Shown: one piece after another, positions 14,690-23,188 of the stretch
Position numbering within the stretch: position 1 is the stretch's first letter
Layout of the letters: each line of letters starts with the position of its first letter
Source of the DNA: an uncultured Candidatus Melainabacteria bacterium
GTDB taxonomy: Bacteria > Cyanobacteriota > Vampirovibrionia > Gastranaerophilales > Gastranaerophilaceae
Reading direction: 5' to 3'
NCBI GenBank assembly: GCA_937891325.1
Contig: CALAFU010000030.1
Location: forward strand, 1-23,907
Length of the DNA stretch: 23,907 bases
Translations under genes and position numbers: made by a program
The notes under the pieces: generated by a model
Database searches by the model: none
Told to the model about the DNA's origin: nothing
Seen by the model: only the letters and a program-made list of their open reading frames with translations

Positions 14690-14988
14690 TTCTTTAATTC
14701 CTTTTCATCTTTTTATAATATTGTACTTTGCTATTTTATAATTAGCCTTAATTATATCATCACATAAAAAAGTTAAAATTCAAGCATGAGTTTTAGAGGA
14801 TTAGAAGGTTAAAGACTATAAGACTATAAGACTATAAGAGCTAAGTGGATAAGTCGAATTATTATTAAATTGTCATTTTTACTATAAATGACTTATCGTC
14901 TTAATGTCTTAAAGCCTTATAGGCTTAATATCAACCTCGTAAAATATAAAAACTTTATTTTTTGCTTTTTTTGCGTTATATTCACCGT
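14690..14988. other. Gap between divergent fusA and trkA
   Basis: About 300 bases without a gene. They hold the fusA leader with its ribosome site, A/T-rich sequence with several possible -10 boxes for fusA (for example TATTAT and TATAAT on the minus strand, none with a clear -35), the hairpin element E2 (14811-14925) and the trkA promoter region. Confidence 0.6.
14811..14925. repeat. ~110-nt hairpin element with conserved 34-nt loop, copy E2
   Basis: Inner arms GATAAGTC (14848-14855) and GACTTATC (14890-14897) flank a 34-base loop that matches E1 at about 28 positions. The left outer arm contains three perfect tandem copies of AGACTATA (14813-14836). The right outer arm shares CTTAAAGCCTTATAG with E1. 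Confidence 0.65.
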
Positions 14989-14989
14989 A
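14977..14989 (+). promoter_or_regulatory. -10 box, probably leaderless start of trkA
   Basis: TATATT (14977-14982) ends exactly 6 bases before the ATG at 14989. There is no Shine-Dalgarno site and no clear -35. Confidence 0.45.
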
Positions 14990-16329
14990 TGAAAATTATT
15001 ATTTACGGCGCAAGTGAATTTGGTTATTTGATTGCAAACGAGTTTTATCAACAAAACGACGTTATTGTGATTGATAATGAAGCGAACAAATCCGACGATT
15101 TTGACAAATTAGATATAAGTTTTATAAGCGGTACAGCTGCTGACGTGGATATTTTACGCAAGGCTGGAATTGCTCAGGCTGACGTTTTCATTGCTTGTAC
15201 AGCACTTGATGATGCAAACATTGTTGCTTGCGGTATCGCAAAAAAAATGTCTGGCGTAAAAACAATTTGCTTTGTAAACCACGAGGAATACAAAAAATCC
15301 TTCCTAGCATTAAAAGATTCAGAAGGCTTATCAACATTTGCGATTGATTCAATCATTTGGCCAGAAGAACTTTTAACAAAAGAAATTTTCAGAATTGTTA
15401 CCGTAGCAAAGGCATTAGACGTTGAAAACTTTGCAAACGGCAAGGCAAAACTTTTGGAATATAAACTTGAAGAACATTCTGTTCTTGTTGATAAAAAAGT
15501 AAAAGATTGTGGATTTCCAGCAGAAACACTTATTGTAGGCTTAACTCGAGAGGGCGAACTTTCTATCCCTTATGGTGAAACAGTTCTACAAGAAGGCGAC
15601 AAGGCAATATTTATGGGTTCTTCACACTCATTAGACATTTTGGCTGGTAAATTCTTCCACGAAAAAAATTCAACTAAAACCGTTACTATCATTGGCGGTG
15701 GCAACGTTGGTTTAATGCTTGCTCGAGATTTAGAATCTTTGAAAATGAAGGTTAAAATCATCGAAAAGAACGAAGCTCGTTGCGAATTTTTATCAGAAAC
15801 TTTGACAAACACTCTTATTATTAACGGTGACGGTACAAACCTAGAGCTTCTAAACGAAGAAGACATCGGCGATTCAGACGTTTTAATCAGCGTTACAAAC
15901 AATGATGAAAAGAATTTGTTATGTTCACTTTTAGCTAAACAACTTGGCGTAAAACGTGTAGTTGCAAGGGTTACAAAGTTCTTGAATATTCCATTATTTG
16001 AACAAGTTGGTATTGATATCGCTGTATCAACTAAGTTTGCGGCACTTCACGAAATTAAAAACGAGTTCAGCGAAACAAATATCGGTATTTTAGCAACCGT
16101 AGAACAAGGTAAGGCTGAGGTTTTGGATATTGAAATTCCTGAAAACTTTGAAACAAAGAAACTTATGGAATTAAAACTTCCGACTCGTGCCGTAATTTGT
16201 ATGGTAAACCGCAAAAACAGAGTTATAATTCCAAAGGGCGACACTTTGATTATGGCTGGTGACGACGTTTTAATCTTCACTAAGAACGAAGATGCGCAAA
16301 AGATTAAGGACTTTTTTAAGGTAGGATAA
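14989..16329 (+). CDS. trkA: Trk potassium uptake regulator TrkA
   Basis: This is the cytoplasmic, nucleotide-binding gating subunit of the Trk potassium transporter. It has 446 aa in the typical two-fold arrangement: RCK_N, RCK_C, RCK_N, RCK_C. Rossmann motifs are GASEFG (7-12) and GGGNVG (236-241). The start at 14989 is chosen because the protein then begins directly with the first strand (MKIIIYGAS). A reading frame from a TTG at 14962 would add nine residues with no ribosome site and would include the -10 box. RCK_C domains are known c-di-AMP targets in some bacteria, which links it to cdaA in this window. trkH follows after 1 base. Confidence 0.93.
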   Translation: MKIIIYGASEFGYLIANEFYQQNDVIVIDNEANKSDDFDKLDISFISGTAADVDILRKAGIAQADVFIACTALDDANIVACGIAKKMSGVKTICFVNHEEYKKSFLALKDSEGLSTFAIDSIIWPEELLTKEIFRIVTVAKALDVENFANGKAKLLEYKLEEHSVLVDKKVKDCGFPAETLIVGLTREGELSIPYGETVLQEGDKAIFMGSSHSLDILAGKFFHEKNSTKTVTIIGGGNVGLMLARDLESLKMKVKIIEKNEARCEFLSETLTNTLIINGDGTNLELLNEEDIGDSDVLISVTNNDEKNLLCSLLAKQLGVKRVVARVTKFLNIPLFEQVGIDIAVSTKFAALHEIKNEFSETNIGILATVEQGKAEVLDIEIPENFETKKLMELKLPTRAVICMVNRKNRVIIPKGDTLIMAGDDVLIFTKNEDAQKIKDFFKVG

Positions 16330-16330
16330 T

Positions 16331-17800
16331 ATGAGATTAAGTTACCTATTTAACGCTGTATCCTTCGTTTTCATCTGCATTGGGCTTGTAACTTTACTGC
16401 CGGCAATCGTTGCATTAATTTATGGTGAAACAAATTGTATTTTGCCGTTTGTTGCAACAGGGCTTGGCGCAATGTTTTTAGGCGGATTTTTCAAACTTAT
16501 TGTAAACCACTTTTTAACCAAAGATAAAAAAATGACTGATATTAAAAAAGCCGAAGGACTTGCAACAGTGCTTTTATCTTGGTTAATTTTTGCAGTTATA
16601 GCAAGTATTCCGTACCTATTTTTCAATTTTGGAATAATTGATTCTTTCTTTGAGGGAATTTCTGGAATTACAACAACAGGTGCAACAATTTTAACCCACT
16701 ACAATTATCCGCATACGCTGTTTTTCTGGCGTTCATTCACTCAATGGTTAGGCGGTATGGGAATTATCCTACTGTTCATTGCGATTTTGCCACAATTTGC
16801 AATCGCTGGACGTCAAATGTTCTTTGCTGAAGCCCCTGGACCAACAGAGGACAAATTAACACCTCGTATCAAAAACACAGCTATTGCGTTATGGGGCTTA
16901 TATATCGTTTTAACATTAATCGAAATTGGTTTATTAGTATACTTCAAAATGCCTTTGTTTGATGCAATTTGCAACGCATTTTCTACAATTTCATCAGGCG
17001 GTATGTCGCCTAACGAGTTTTCAATCGCTGGATATCACTCATTGCCTATAACTTGGATTGTAATTGTGTTTATGTTCTTGTCAGGTTGCAACTTAGCGCT
17101 TGTTTACAGAGTTATAACTCAATTCAAATGGAGAATGATATTTCATAACGAAGAATTTAGAACATACGTTGGAATTATCCTTATTGTATCAGCATTAATC
17201 GCTTTATTCTTCTGGAATACATCAAACGAATTCTCCTTCATCAATTTAACAAATATCGTTTTCACAGTCGTAAGTTTAATGACCTCAACAGGCTTTGCTT
17301 GCAGTGATTATACATATTGGGCCATTTCGGCTCAAATCATTTTGTTAATCGCAATCTTGGTTGGTTCATCTGCCGGTTCTACCGGTGGTGGTATCAAGAT
17401 TATGAGAGCATTAATCGTATTCAAATACTTAAAAAGAGAAGTTATAAAATTCTTACACCCAAACGCTGTTGTAACGATTAAACTTGATAGAGCAACCGTT
17501 GCACCTGAAATTATTGCCCAAATCATTGGGTTCGTAATCTTTTACGTAACTATTTTGGTTATATCTTCAATTACAGTTTCCTTCATTGAAAACAACGCTG
17601 TAATTGGTTTTACAGGTTCTTTTTCAACTTTAAGCATTATCGGTCCTGCTTTTGGTAGCACTCTTGGACCTATGGGTAATTTTGAAAACTTACACGATTT
17701 AACAAAGATAATCTTTATGTTTAATATGTTAATCGGTCGTTTAGAATTAGTACCATTTTTAATCTTATTAAACAAGGATTATTGGGTATTCAAAAAATAA
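16331..17800 (+). CDS. trkH: Trk potassium transporter, membrane subunit TrkH
   Basis: This 489-aa membrane protein forms the potassium-translocating pore together with TrkA. All four pore-loop filter segments are visible: TTTGA (114-118), SSGGM (221-225), TSTGF (318-322) and STGGG (350-354), each flanked by the M1 and M2 helices. The C-terminal FNMLIGRLELVPFLIL matches the family end. It starts one base after the trkA stop, with AGGAT before the ATG, so the two are co-translated. It converges with lipA, with only 3 bases between the stops and no visible terminator. Confidence 0.94.
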   Translation: MRLSYLFNAVSFVFICIGLVTLLPAIVALIYGETNCILPFVATGLGAMFLGGFFKLIVNHFLTKDKKMTDIKKAEGLATVLLSWLIFAVIASIPYLFFNFGIIDSFFEGISGITTTGATILTHYNYPHTLFFWRSFTQWLGGMGIILLFIAILPQFAIAGRQMFFAEAPGPTEDKLTPRIKNTAIALWGLYIVLTLIEIGLLVYFKMPLFDAICNAFSTISSGGMSPNEFSIAGYHSLPITWIVIVFMFLSGCNLALVYRVITQFKWRMIFHNEEFRTYVGIILIVSALIALFFWNTSNEFSFINLTNIVFTVVSLMTSTGFACSDYTYWAISAQIILLIAILVGSSAGSTGGGIKIMRALIVFKYLKREVIKFLHPNAVVTIKLDRATVAPEIIAQIIGFVIFYVTILVISSITVSFIENNAVIGFTGSFSTLSIIGPAFGSTLGPMGNFENLHDLTKIIFMFNMLIGRLELVPFLILLNKDYWVFKK

Positions 17801-17803
17801 AAA

Positions 17804-18646
17804 CTAATTAAAAAGTTTAAAAGCATTATAAGAACTACGAACAAGCGGTGCTATTTGATATTTTTCAAAACCCGCTTGTTTTGCTAATTTTTTCAATTCA
17901 TCAAATTCTTCTTCTGTATAATATTTTTCAACCTCAAGGTGTTGTTTTGAAGGTTGAATATATTGTCCTATCGTTAAAATATCGCAACCAACAGAACGTA
18001 AATCAGCAAGAGTTTGTTTTATATCCTCTTGAGTTTCACCCAAACCAACCATCATGCCCGACTTTGTTGGGATATCGCTATTTTCTTTAATATATTTCAA
18101 AACCTCTAATGAACGTCTGTAATTGCCTTGAGGACGTGCTGTTTTAAACAATCTTTCGACTGTCTCAATATTGTGGTTAAAAACGTCTGGGTGAGCTTTA
18201 ATTATTGTATCTAAAGCCTCTTTGTCACCTTTAAAATCTGGAGTCAAAATTTCTATTTTTGTATCAGGAGAAATTTTTCTAATTTCTTCAATCGTTTGAG
18301 CAAAGTGATTTGCACCACCGTCAGGTAAATCATCTCGAGTAACTGAGGTGATTACAGAATATTTTAAACCCAACTCGCTAACTGCTTTTGCCAAGTGTTT
18401 TGGTTCATCAACATCAAGCGGTTCAGGTCTTTCGCACCCAATATTACAATAACGACAATTGCGCGTGCAAACATTGCCCATAATCAAAAAAGTTGCCGTA
18501 TTCTTTTGGTAGCACTCGTTTTTATTCGGGCATCTTGCATTTTCACAAACAGTATTCAAACAATTATGCTTTAAAATTGTTCTTACATTTTTTGTTTTTT
18601 CTGTATCAATTATTTGTCGTTTTAAATAATCTGGTAATCTTTTCAT
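17804..18646 (-). CDS. lipA: Lipoyl synthase
   Basis: This radical SAM enzyme inserts two sulfurs into protein-bound octanoyl groups to form lipoyl cofactors. The auxiliary iron-sulfur cluster ligands are C34, C39 and C45 (CENARCPNKNEC), the SAM cluster is C60, C64 and C67 (CTRNCRYC), and the conserved RSSY stands near the C-terminus. I chose the ATG at 18646 (280 aa), because it overlaps the lpdA stop as ATGA. The longer frame from 18700 would add 18 residues unlike the family. Coupling with lpdA makes sense since both serve lipoyl-dependent complexes. No lipB, lplA or E2 gene is in the window. Confidence 0.93.
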   Translation of the reverse strand: MKRLPDYLKRQIIDTEKTKNVRTILKHNCLNTVCENARCPNKNECYQKNTATFLIMGNVCTRNCRYCNIGCERPEPLDVDEPKHLAKAVSELGLKYSVITSVTRDDLPDGGANHFAQTIEEIRKISPDTKIEILTPDFKGDKEALDTIIKAHPDVFNHNIETVERLFKTARPQGNYRRSLEVLKYIKENSDIPTKSGMMVGLGETQEDIKQTLADLRSVGCDILTIGQYIQPSKQHLEVEKYYTEEEFDELKKLAKQAGFEKYQIAPLVRSSYNAFKLFN

Positions 18647-19881
18647 AGAGCTAAAATACTTTCGTAAACTCCTTCTGAATAAGTTGGGTGAGCAAAGCAA
18701 ACTTGTTTTAAATCGTCTATTGAAATCTCGTTTTGCATTGCAATTGCAAATTGGTGAATCATTGCAGACGCTTCTTTTGAGATAATATGAGCGCCAATAA
18801 TCTTGTTATCGTATGACAAGACCTTAATAAAACCGTCTATATCATTGTCACAATGAGCTTTTCCTAAAGTTCTAATCGGCAAAACGCTCTTTTGATAACT
18901 TCCTGCTGGCAAATCTTGTTCATTTGCGCCAATCCACGCAATTTCTGGAATACCATAAACTACGCTTGGAATAAACACATTGTCAAACGGGGTTTCTGAC
19001 ATTAAAGCTCTTGCTTGATACATTCCGAAGTTTGCCAACATCAATTGACCGCAAGCGTCGCCCAAGTGAATAACTTTGCCGTTTGCCTCTGGTTTATTTG
19101 GAGTTCTACCGATTGCAACAAGCACAAAATCAGGTTCTAAAACCTCGCCATTTGAAAGTGTAACTTTTTTATTTTCAATTTTTTCAACTGTTGTAGAAAG
19201 TTTCAAGCCAATTTTACGCATTTTGAACAATCTTTCAACATACTTTGAAACCTCATCATCAGCAATTGAAAGCACTTTTCCTGTTGCTTCAACAACTGTG
19301 ACATCAACATCAAGATCTTTAAAAATTCTTGCCCATTCAATACCTTCAGCACCCGCACCAATGATTACAACACTTTTTGGAGCTTCCTTCATTTCAAACA
19401 AATCGTCTGAATTCACGATAAATTCGTGGTCGTATTCCAAACCTCTTAGTGCTTTGGGTTCAGAACCTGTTGCCATAATAATTTTTTCGCAAAGATAAGT
19501 TTCGCCGTTTGCTTCAATTGTTTTTTCAGCAACAACTTTTGCTTCGCCTTCAACAATTTGAACATCTTTTGTTTGTAAATTCTTAGTTAGAGCGTTTCTT
19601 AGCATTTCTGTAACTTTGTTTTTACGCTCCATAACTTTTGCAAAATCAAATTTTACGTCATTTGCAACAATTCCGATATTTTCGGCATTTTTGATATCTT
19701 TATACAATTCTGCTGAGTGCATAATTGTTTTTGTTGGGATACAGCCTTTATTCAAGCAAACTCCGCCGATTTTATCTTTTTCAAAAAGAACGACTTTTAG
19801 CCCTTTTTCTGCCGCCAAAAGTGCCGCAGTAAAGCCAGCCGGACCTGAACCTATAATCCCAAAATCAAATTTATTCTCCAT
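18643..19881 (-). CDS. lpdA: Dihydrolipoamide dehydrogenase, shortened
   Basis: This FAD enzyme reoxidises the dihydrolipoyl arm of 2-oxoacid dehydrogenase or glycine cleavage complexes. FAD motif GSGPAG, the redox pair C42/C47 (GGVCLNKGC), NAD motif GAGAEG and the C-terminal catalytic HPTYSEG are all present. At 412 aa it is about 50 shorter than usual. A visible gap lies after AIGRTPN, where about 25-30 residues before the HLGDA segment are missing. The catalytic residues are intact, so it is likely active. A related pyridine nucleotide disulfide oxidoreductase is possible, but overlap with lipA favours lipoamide. AAGGAT precedes the ATG, 9 bases after alr. Confidence 0.85.
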   Translation of the reverse strand: MENKFDFGIIGSGPAGFTAALLAAEKGLKVVLFEKDKIGGVCLNKGCIPTKTIMHSAELYKDIKNAENIGIVANDVKFDFAKVMERKNKVTEMLRNALTKNLQTKDVQIVEGEAKVVAEKTIEANGETYLCEKIIMATGSEPKALRGLEYDHEFIVNSDDLFEMKEAPKSVVIIGAGAEGIEWARIFKDLDVDVTVVEATGKVLSIADDEVSKYVERLFKMRKIGLKLSTTVEKIENKKVTLSNGEVLEPDFVLVAIGRTPNKPEANGKVIHLGDACGQLMLANFGMYQARALMSETPFDNVFIPSVVYGIPEIAWIGANEQDLPAGSYQKSVLPIRTLGKAHCDNDIDGFIKVLSYDNKIIGAHIISKEASAMIHQFAIAMQNEISIDDLKQVCFAHPTYSEGVYESILAL

Positions 19882-19890
19882 TTTAAATCC

Positions 19891-21015
19891 TTATCTTGTG
19901 TAAACTCTTGCAAGTCTTGCCTTTAAGTGGCATATAATTTCGTAATGAATTGTACCCATTGCTTTTGCCCAATCATCAATTGGCAAAGTTTCATCTAGCA
20001 AAGTGATTACGTCACCAACTTTTGCATTAACACCTGTAATATCAAACATCATTTGATCCATTGCAACATTGCCGACCTGTTTAACTTTTTGACCGTTAAT
20101 GTGTCCGTAGAATTTGTTAGACATCAATCTTGGAATACCGTCTGCATAGCCCAAAGGAACTGTCGCAATTGTAGTCGGTTTATCAGCGACAAAAGTATGT
20201 CCGTAACTTACGCCGTCACCTTTTTCAATTTCGTGAATGTGTATAATTCTTGTCTTTACTGACATTGCTTGTTTTAAATTTACGTGTTGTGCCTCTGGAA
20301 TTAAATCCGGATACAAACCATACAAGCCAATTCCGCCACGAACCATATTATAAGTGCATTTGTAGACATTACTTGTAATAATTCCTGCTGTATTCAAGAT
20401 ATGCAACAACAATCCGTCTGTATTAACTTGAGAAATTACATCCTCCCACACAGCAAGCTGTTGTTCAGTCTTTTCCTTGATTTCAGCGTTTGCCAAGTGA
20501 GAGAAAATACCTTTTAAATCAATACTTTCCATTGATTGAACTTTTTTAATAAATTCAACCGCGTTTTTGTGAGAAACACCAATTCTATTCATGCCTGTAT
20601 CTAGCTTAATATGTGCTTTTACAGGAATTTTTGTTCTTTCATAGGTTTGAATACAAGACTCTAAATGTTCCTCTGAAAAAATTGTAATCGTCAAATTGTT
20701 TTCCACAACTGTCGGCAAAGCCCAAACAGGCGCAGCACCCAGAATTAAGATTTCAGCAGTAACGCCGTTTTCTCTTAAATTTAGTGCCTCATCAATTGAT
20801 GCAACCCCGAACATATCAACACCTGATGCAAGCATTGTCGGTGCAAGCATTGCAGCACCATGTCCATAAGAATCAGCTTTAACTACCGCCAAGAATTTTT
20901 TATCTTGCGGAACACATTTTTTTAATTCTTTAATATTATTTGAAACGTTGTCTATATTAACTTCTACCCACGAATCTCTGTGAGCGTTTACGTTTGATGT
21001 TCTTGAAATTTTCAT
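19891..21015 (-). CDS. alr: Alanine racemase
   Basis: This PLP enzyme interconverts L- and D-alanine for peptidoglycan. K46 in AVVKADSYGHG binds PLP, and Y271 in GVSYGHTF is the second catalytic base. RGGIGLYGL and GYADGIPR are further family marks. At 374 aa it is normal length. There is no Shine-Dalgarno site; TATACT stands 6 bases before the ATG with a TTGAAC -35, so it is probably transcribed from its own promoter as a leaderless message, although the MFS gene ends just 14 bases upstream. lpdA and lipA follow in the same direction. Confidence 0.94.
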   Translation of the reverse strand: MKISRTSNVNAHRDSWVEVNIDNVSNNIKELKKCVPQDKKFLAVVKADSYGHGAAMLAPTMLASGVDMFGVASIDEALNLRENGVTAEILILGAAPVWALPTVVENNLTITIFSEEHLESCIQTYERTKIPVKAHIKLDTGMNRIGVSHKNAVEFIKKVQSMESIDLKGIFSHLANAEIKEKTEQQLAVWEDVISQVNTDGLLLHILNTAGIITSNVYKCTYNMVRGGIGLYGLYPDLIPEAQHVNLKQAMSVKTRIIHIHEIEKGDGVSYGHTFVADKPTTIATVPLGYADGIPRLMSNKFYGHINGQKVKQVGNVAMDQMMFDITGVNAKVGDVITLLDETLPIDDWAKAMGTIHYEIICHLKARLARVYTR

Positions 21016-21050
21016 AACTCGAGTATAGTCTATTTTTCTTCAATGTTCAA
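21015..21050 (-). promoter_or_regulatory. Promoter and probable leaderless start of alr
   Basis: On the minus strand TTGAAC (21050-21045), a 17-base spacer and TATACT (21027-21022) precede the ATG at 21015 by exactly 6 bases. The -35 lies inside the last codons of the MFS gene. Confidence 0.6.
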
Positions 21051-22196
21051 GTATTTAACAAAATATGCGCTGAAGGCTGGGATAAATCCAGCAATGAACA
21101 ACATTTGTAAAATACCAAATTGTTGAGCCATAAAGCCCATTCCGCTAAGCAATACGCCAACTACGCCCCAACAGAAACCGTTTAAAAATCCGCCGATAAT
21201 GCTTTTGTATTGAGGTAATTCTTTTTGTGCAAGCACCATTGTAATCGGAGTTGCAAGCATTAGGACAAATGCCATTAAGACAAAGTCGATTAGTGCTAAG
21301 ATTGGAAATTTTGCGTTAAAGAATACGAAAATGCACATCAATACAGGCATTGACAACATCGAAATATAAATAATTTTTCTTGTGCCGACAATTTCTTCAA
21401 CTTTAGGGCTTACAAGTGAACCAATTCCGCCTGCAAACATAAACCAGAACAGTGCCATACCGATATACATTGGGTCATGGCCGTTTGCTTTCCACAAGAA
21501 CGGCAACAAGATTGCGCAACTGCTTGAAATTAATGCCTTCATGATTGAAATTAAAATCAAAATTAAGACTTGCTTGTTTGTCAAAATTGTTTTAAATACT
21601 GCAACAATATCTTTTTTAGAGCTTTCAATTTTGTCTCTATCAGAAATTTTAGGCACGCAAACAAACATTAATAAAGCTAAAACAATGCCAACAATAATTA
21701 AAAGTGGCATTTTTTCTAGGCTTAAATATTGAGTAATAGCTGCTGATAGCAAAGGACCAAAAGAATAACCGATTGAACCCAAGCTCAAAAACAAGCCCAT
21801 ATTTTTTGTAAAATCTTTTCTTGTAAATCTGATTACAAAGCCAATTCCTTGAGGGTGAAATACGCTTACGCCAAGACTACCCAAGATTATGAACAGCCCT
21901 AGAGTATAAACATTATGCGCAACACCTGTCAATGGGAAAAACACTGTTGCGAAAACTAATCCCCAGAAAATAAAACTTCTTTTTGCAATATTATCGGCAA
22001 AAAATCCGAAAATTGGTTGTAAAAGTTGTGAAAATAACTGAGACAAGCTCATCAAAAGTGCTGCAACACCCATTGAAATACCAATTTTAGCTGCAATAAA
22101 CGGCATAATTGGGTTTAAAAATCCTGAATATGTATCTGTTGTAAAGTGTGCCACAGACAACCACTTCACCGCTTTATTATATGGTGATTTTTTCAT
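21030..22196 (-). CDS. MFS exporter, fosmidomycin-resistance (Fsr)-like
   Basis: This is a 388-aa, 12-helix major facilitator protein. The N-terminal AHFTTDTYSGFLNPIMPFI, the helix 2 region LLQPIFGFFADN, GSLGVSVFHPQG and the later SLGSIGYSFGPLLSA resemble the Fsr drug-efflux subfamily. The substrate cannot be told from sequence; resistance is a family property and not shown here. GAGGAA precedes the ATG. It follows the purH-like gene by 36 bases. Confidence 0.85.
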   Translation of the reverse strand: MKKSPYNKAVKWLSVAHFTTDTYSGFLNPIMPFIAAKIGISMGVAALLMSLSQLFSQLLQPIFGFFADNIAKRSFIFWGLVFATVFFPLTGVAHNVYTLGLFIILGSLGVSVFHPQGIGFVIRFTRKDFTKNMGLFLSLGSIGYSFGPLLSAAITQYLSLEKMPLLIIVGIVLALLMFVCVPKISDRDKIESSKKDIVAVFKTILTNKQVLILILISIMKALISSSCAILLPFLWKANGHDPMYIGMALFWFMFAGGIGSLVSPKVEEIVGTRKIIYISMLSMPVLMCIFVFFNAKFPILALIDFVLMAFVLMLATPITMVLAQKELPQYKSIIGGFLNGFCWGVVGVLLSGMGFMAQQFGILQMLFIAGFIPAFSAYFVKYLNIEEK

Positions 22197-22232
22197 AATT
22201 TCCTCTATTTTATTTTAATGTCTTAATTCCGA

Positions 22233-23162
22233 CTAACCCTTAAAGTGTTCAATACCTGTTGCAACAAGTGCAATCTCATATTTATCACATTGTTCAATTA
22301 ATTTTTTGTCATTAATAGAACCTGCAGGTTCAATAATCAACGCAATTCTACCTCTTGCCGCTGCGTGAACTACATCAAGAGTTTCAATTGCTCTATCTGT
22401 CGCCATTACAGCATCTTTTGTACTATCACAAGCTGTATCAATTGCACCTTCACATGATTCTACAAAAGAAGTTTCGCCTTGACCGATTGCCAAGGTTTTA
22501 AAATCTTTTGCCAAAACAACAACGTCTGATTTTGCGTATTTTGCAACTTTGAACGCAAAAATTGCATCTTCTAATTGTTCTTGTTCAGGTTTCTTTTTAG
22601 TCAAAACTTTGAAAGTGTCTTTGTTAAAATCTGCTCTATCTGTATCTTGTTCAAGAACACCAAATGGAGTAATTTTCAACTCTTGTGATACAGAGATTTT
22701 AACTTCGTCAAAAGGTGTATTAATTTTGATAATTTTTAAGTTTTCGTTTTTCTTCAAAATTTCTAAGGCTTCTTTATCGTAACCACAAGCCAAAACCACT
22801 TCAAATGAGCTTTGTGCAATCTTTTTAGCAGTTCTATCATCTACAATTTTTGAAAAACCTATACAAGAACCAATTGCACCAATTGGGTTGCTATCAACGG
22901 CTTTTGCATAAGAATCAACAAGAGTTTTACCCAATGCAACGGCACAAGGCAAGCCAACTTTCGCCATTACAGTTGCAAACACATCATAAAATTCACCTAA
23001 AACATCAACTAAAACGCTCATGTTCAAAAAGTTTTTGTATGTTAATTCGCCACCGTTCAATTGTTCCCACTCGATTGAACCTTCGTTTTTATAAAGACAA
23101 GCTGATTGTTGCCTATTTTCACCTTGTTTAAAATCAATTATTCTTTCTAAATTATCTAACAT
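22233..23162 (-). CDS. Stand-alone PurH transformylase-like protein with altered active-site residues
   Basis: The 309-aa protein follows the pattern of the AICAR formyltransferase domain of PurH: GENRQQSACLY, LNGGELTYKNFL, AKVGLPCAVA, DSNPIGAIGSCIGF, IFAFKVAKYAKSDVVVLAKD, IEPAGSINDKK and TGIEHFKG. The IMP cyclohydrolase (MGS-fold) domain of normal PurH is absent. Several residues usual in the enzyme differ. The KHTNPCG segment reads K68-V-G-L-P-C-A, losing the catalytic His. VKHVKSN reads AKYAKSD, and the SDAFFPF folate region reads TDRAIET. It may be a specialised or inactive paralogue. The start at 23162 has GAGGAA upstream; a longer frame begins at an ATG inside repeat P4 and is rejected. 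Confidence 0.7.
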   Translation of the reverse strand: MLDNLERIIDFKQGENRQQSACLYKNEGSIEWEQLNGGELTYKNFLNMSVLVDVLGEFYDVFATVMAKVGLPCAVALGKTLVDSYAKAVDSNPIGAIGSCIGFSKIVDDRTAKKIAQSSFEVVLACGYDKEALEILKKNENLKIIKINTPFDEVKISVSQELKITPFGVLEQDTDRADFNKDTFKVLTKKKPEQEQLEDAIFAFKVAKYAKSDVVVLAKDFKTLAIGQGETSFVESCEGAIDTACDSTKDAVMATDRAIETLDVVHAAARGRIALIIEPAGSINDKKLIEQCDKYEIALVATGIEHFKG

Positions 23163-23188
23163 TTTAATTTCCTCTAATTTATCAATTT

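Noticed and set aside
14962..14988. TTG start of trkA nine codons upstream
   Set aside because: It has no ribosome site and would run through the -10 box; the protein begins naturally at MKIIIYGAS.
18647..18700. Longer lipA start at 18700
   Set aside because: The extra residues are read from the end of lpdA in another frame and do not resemble LipA; the ATG at 18646 overlaps the lpdA stop as ATGA.
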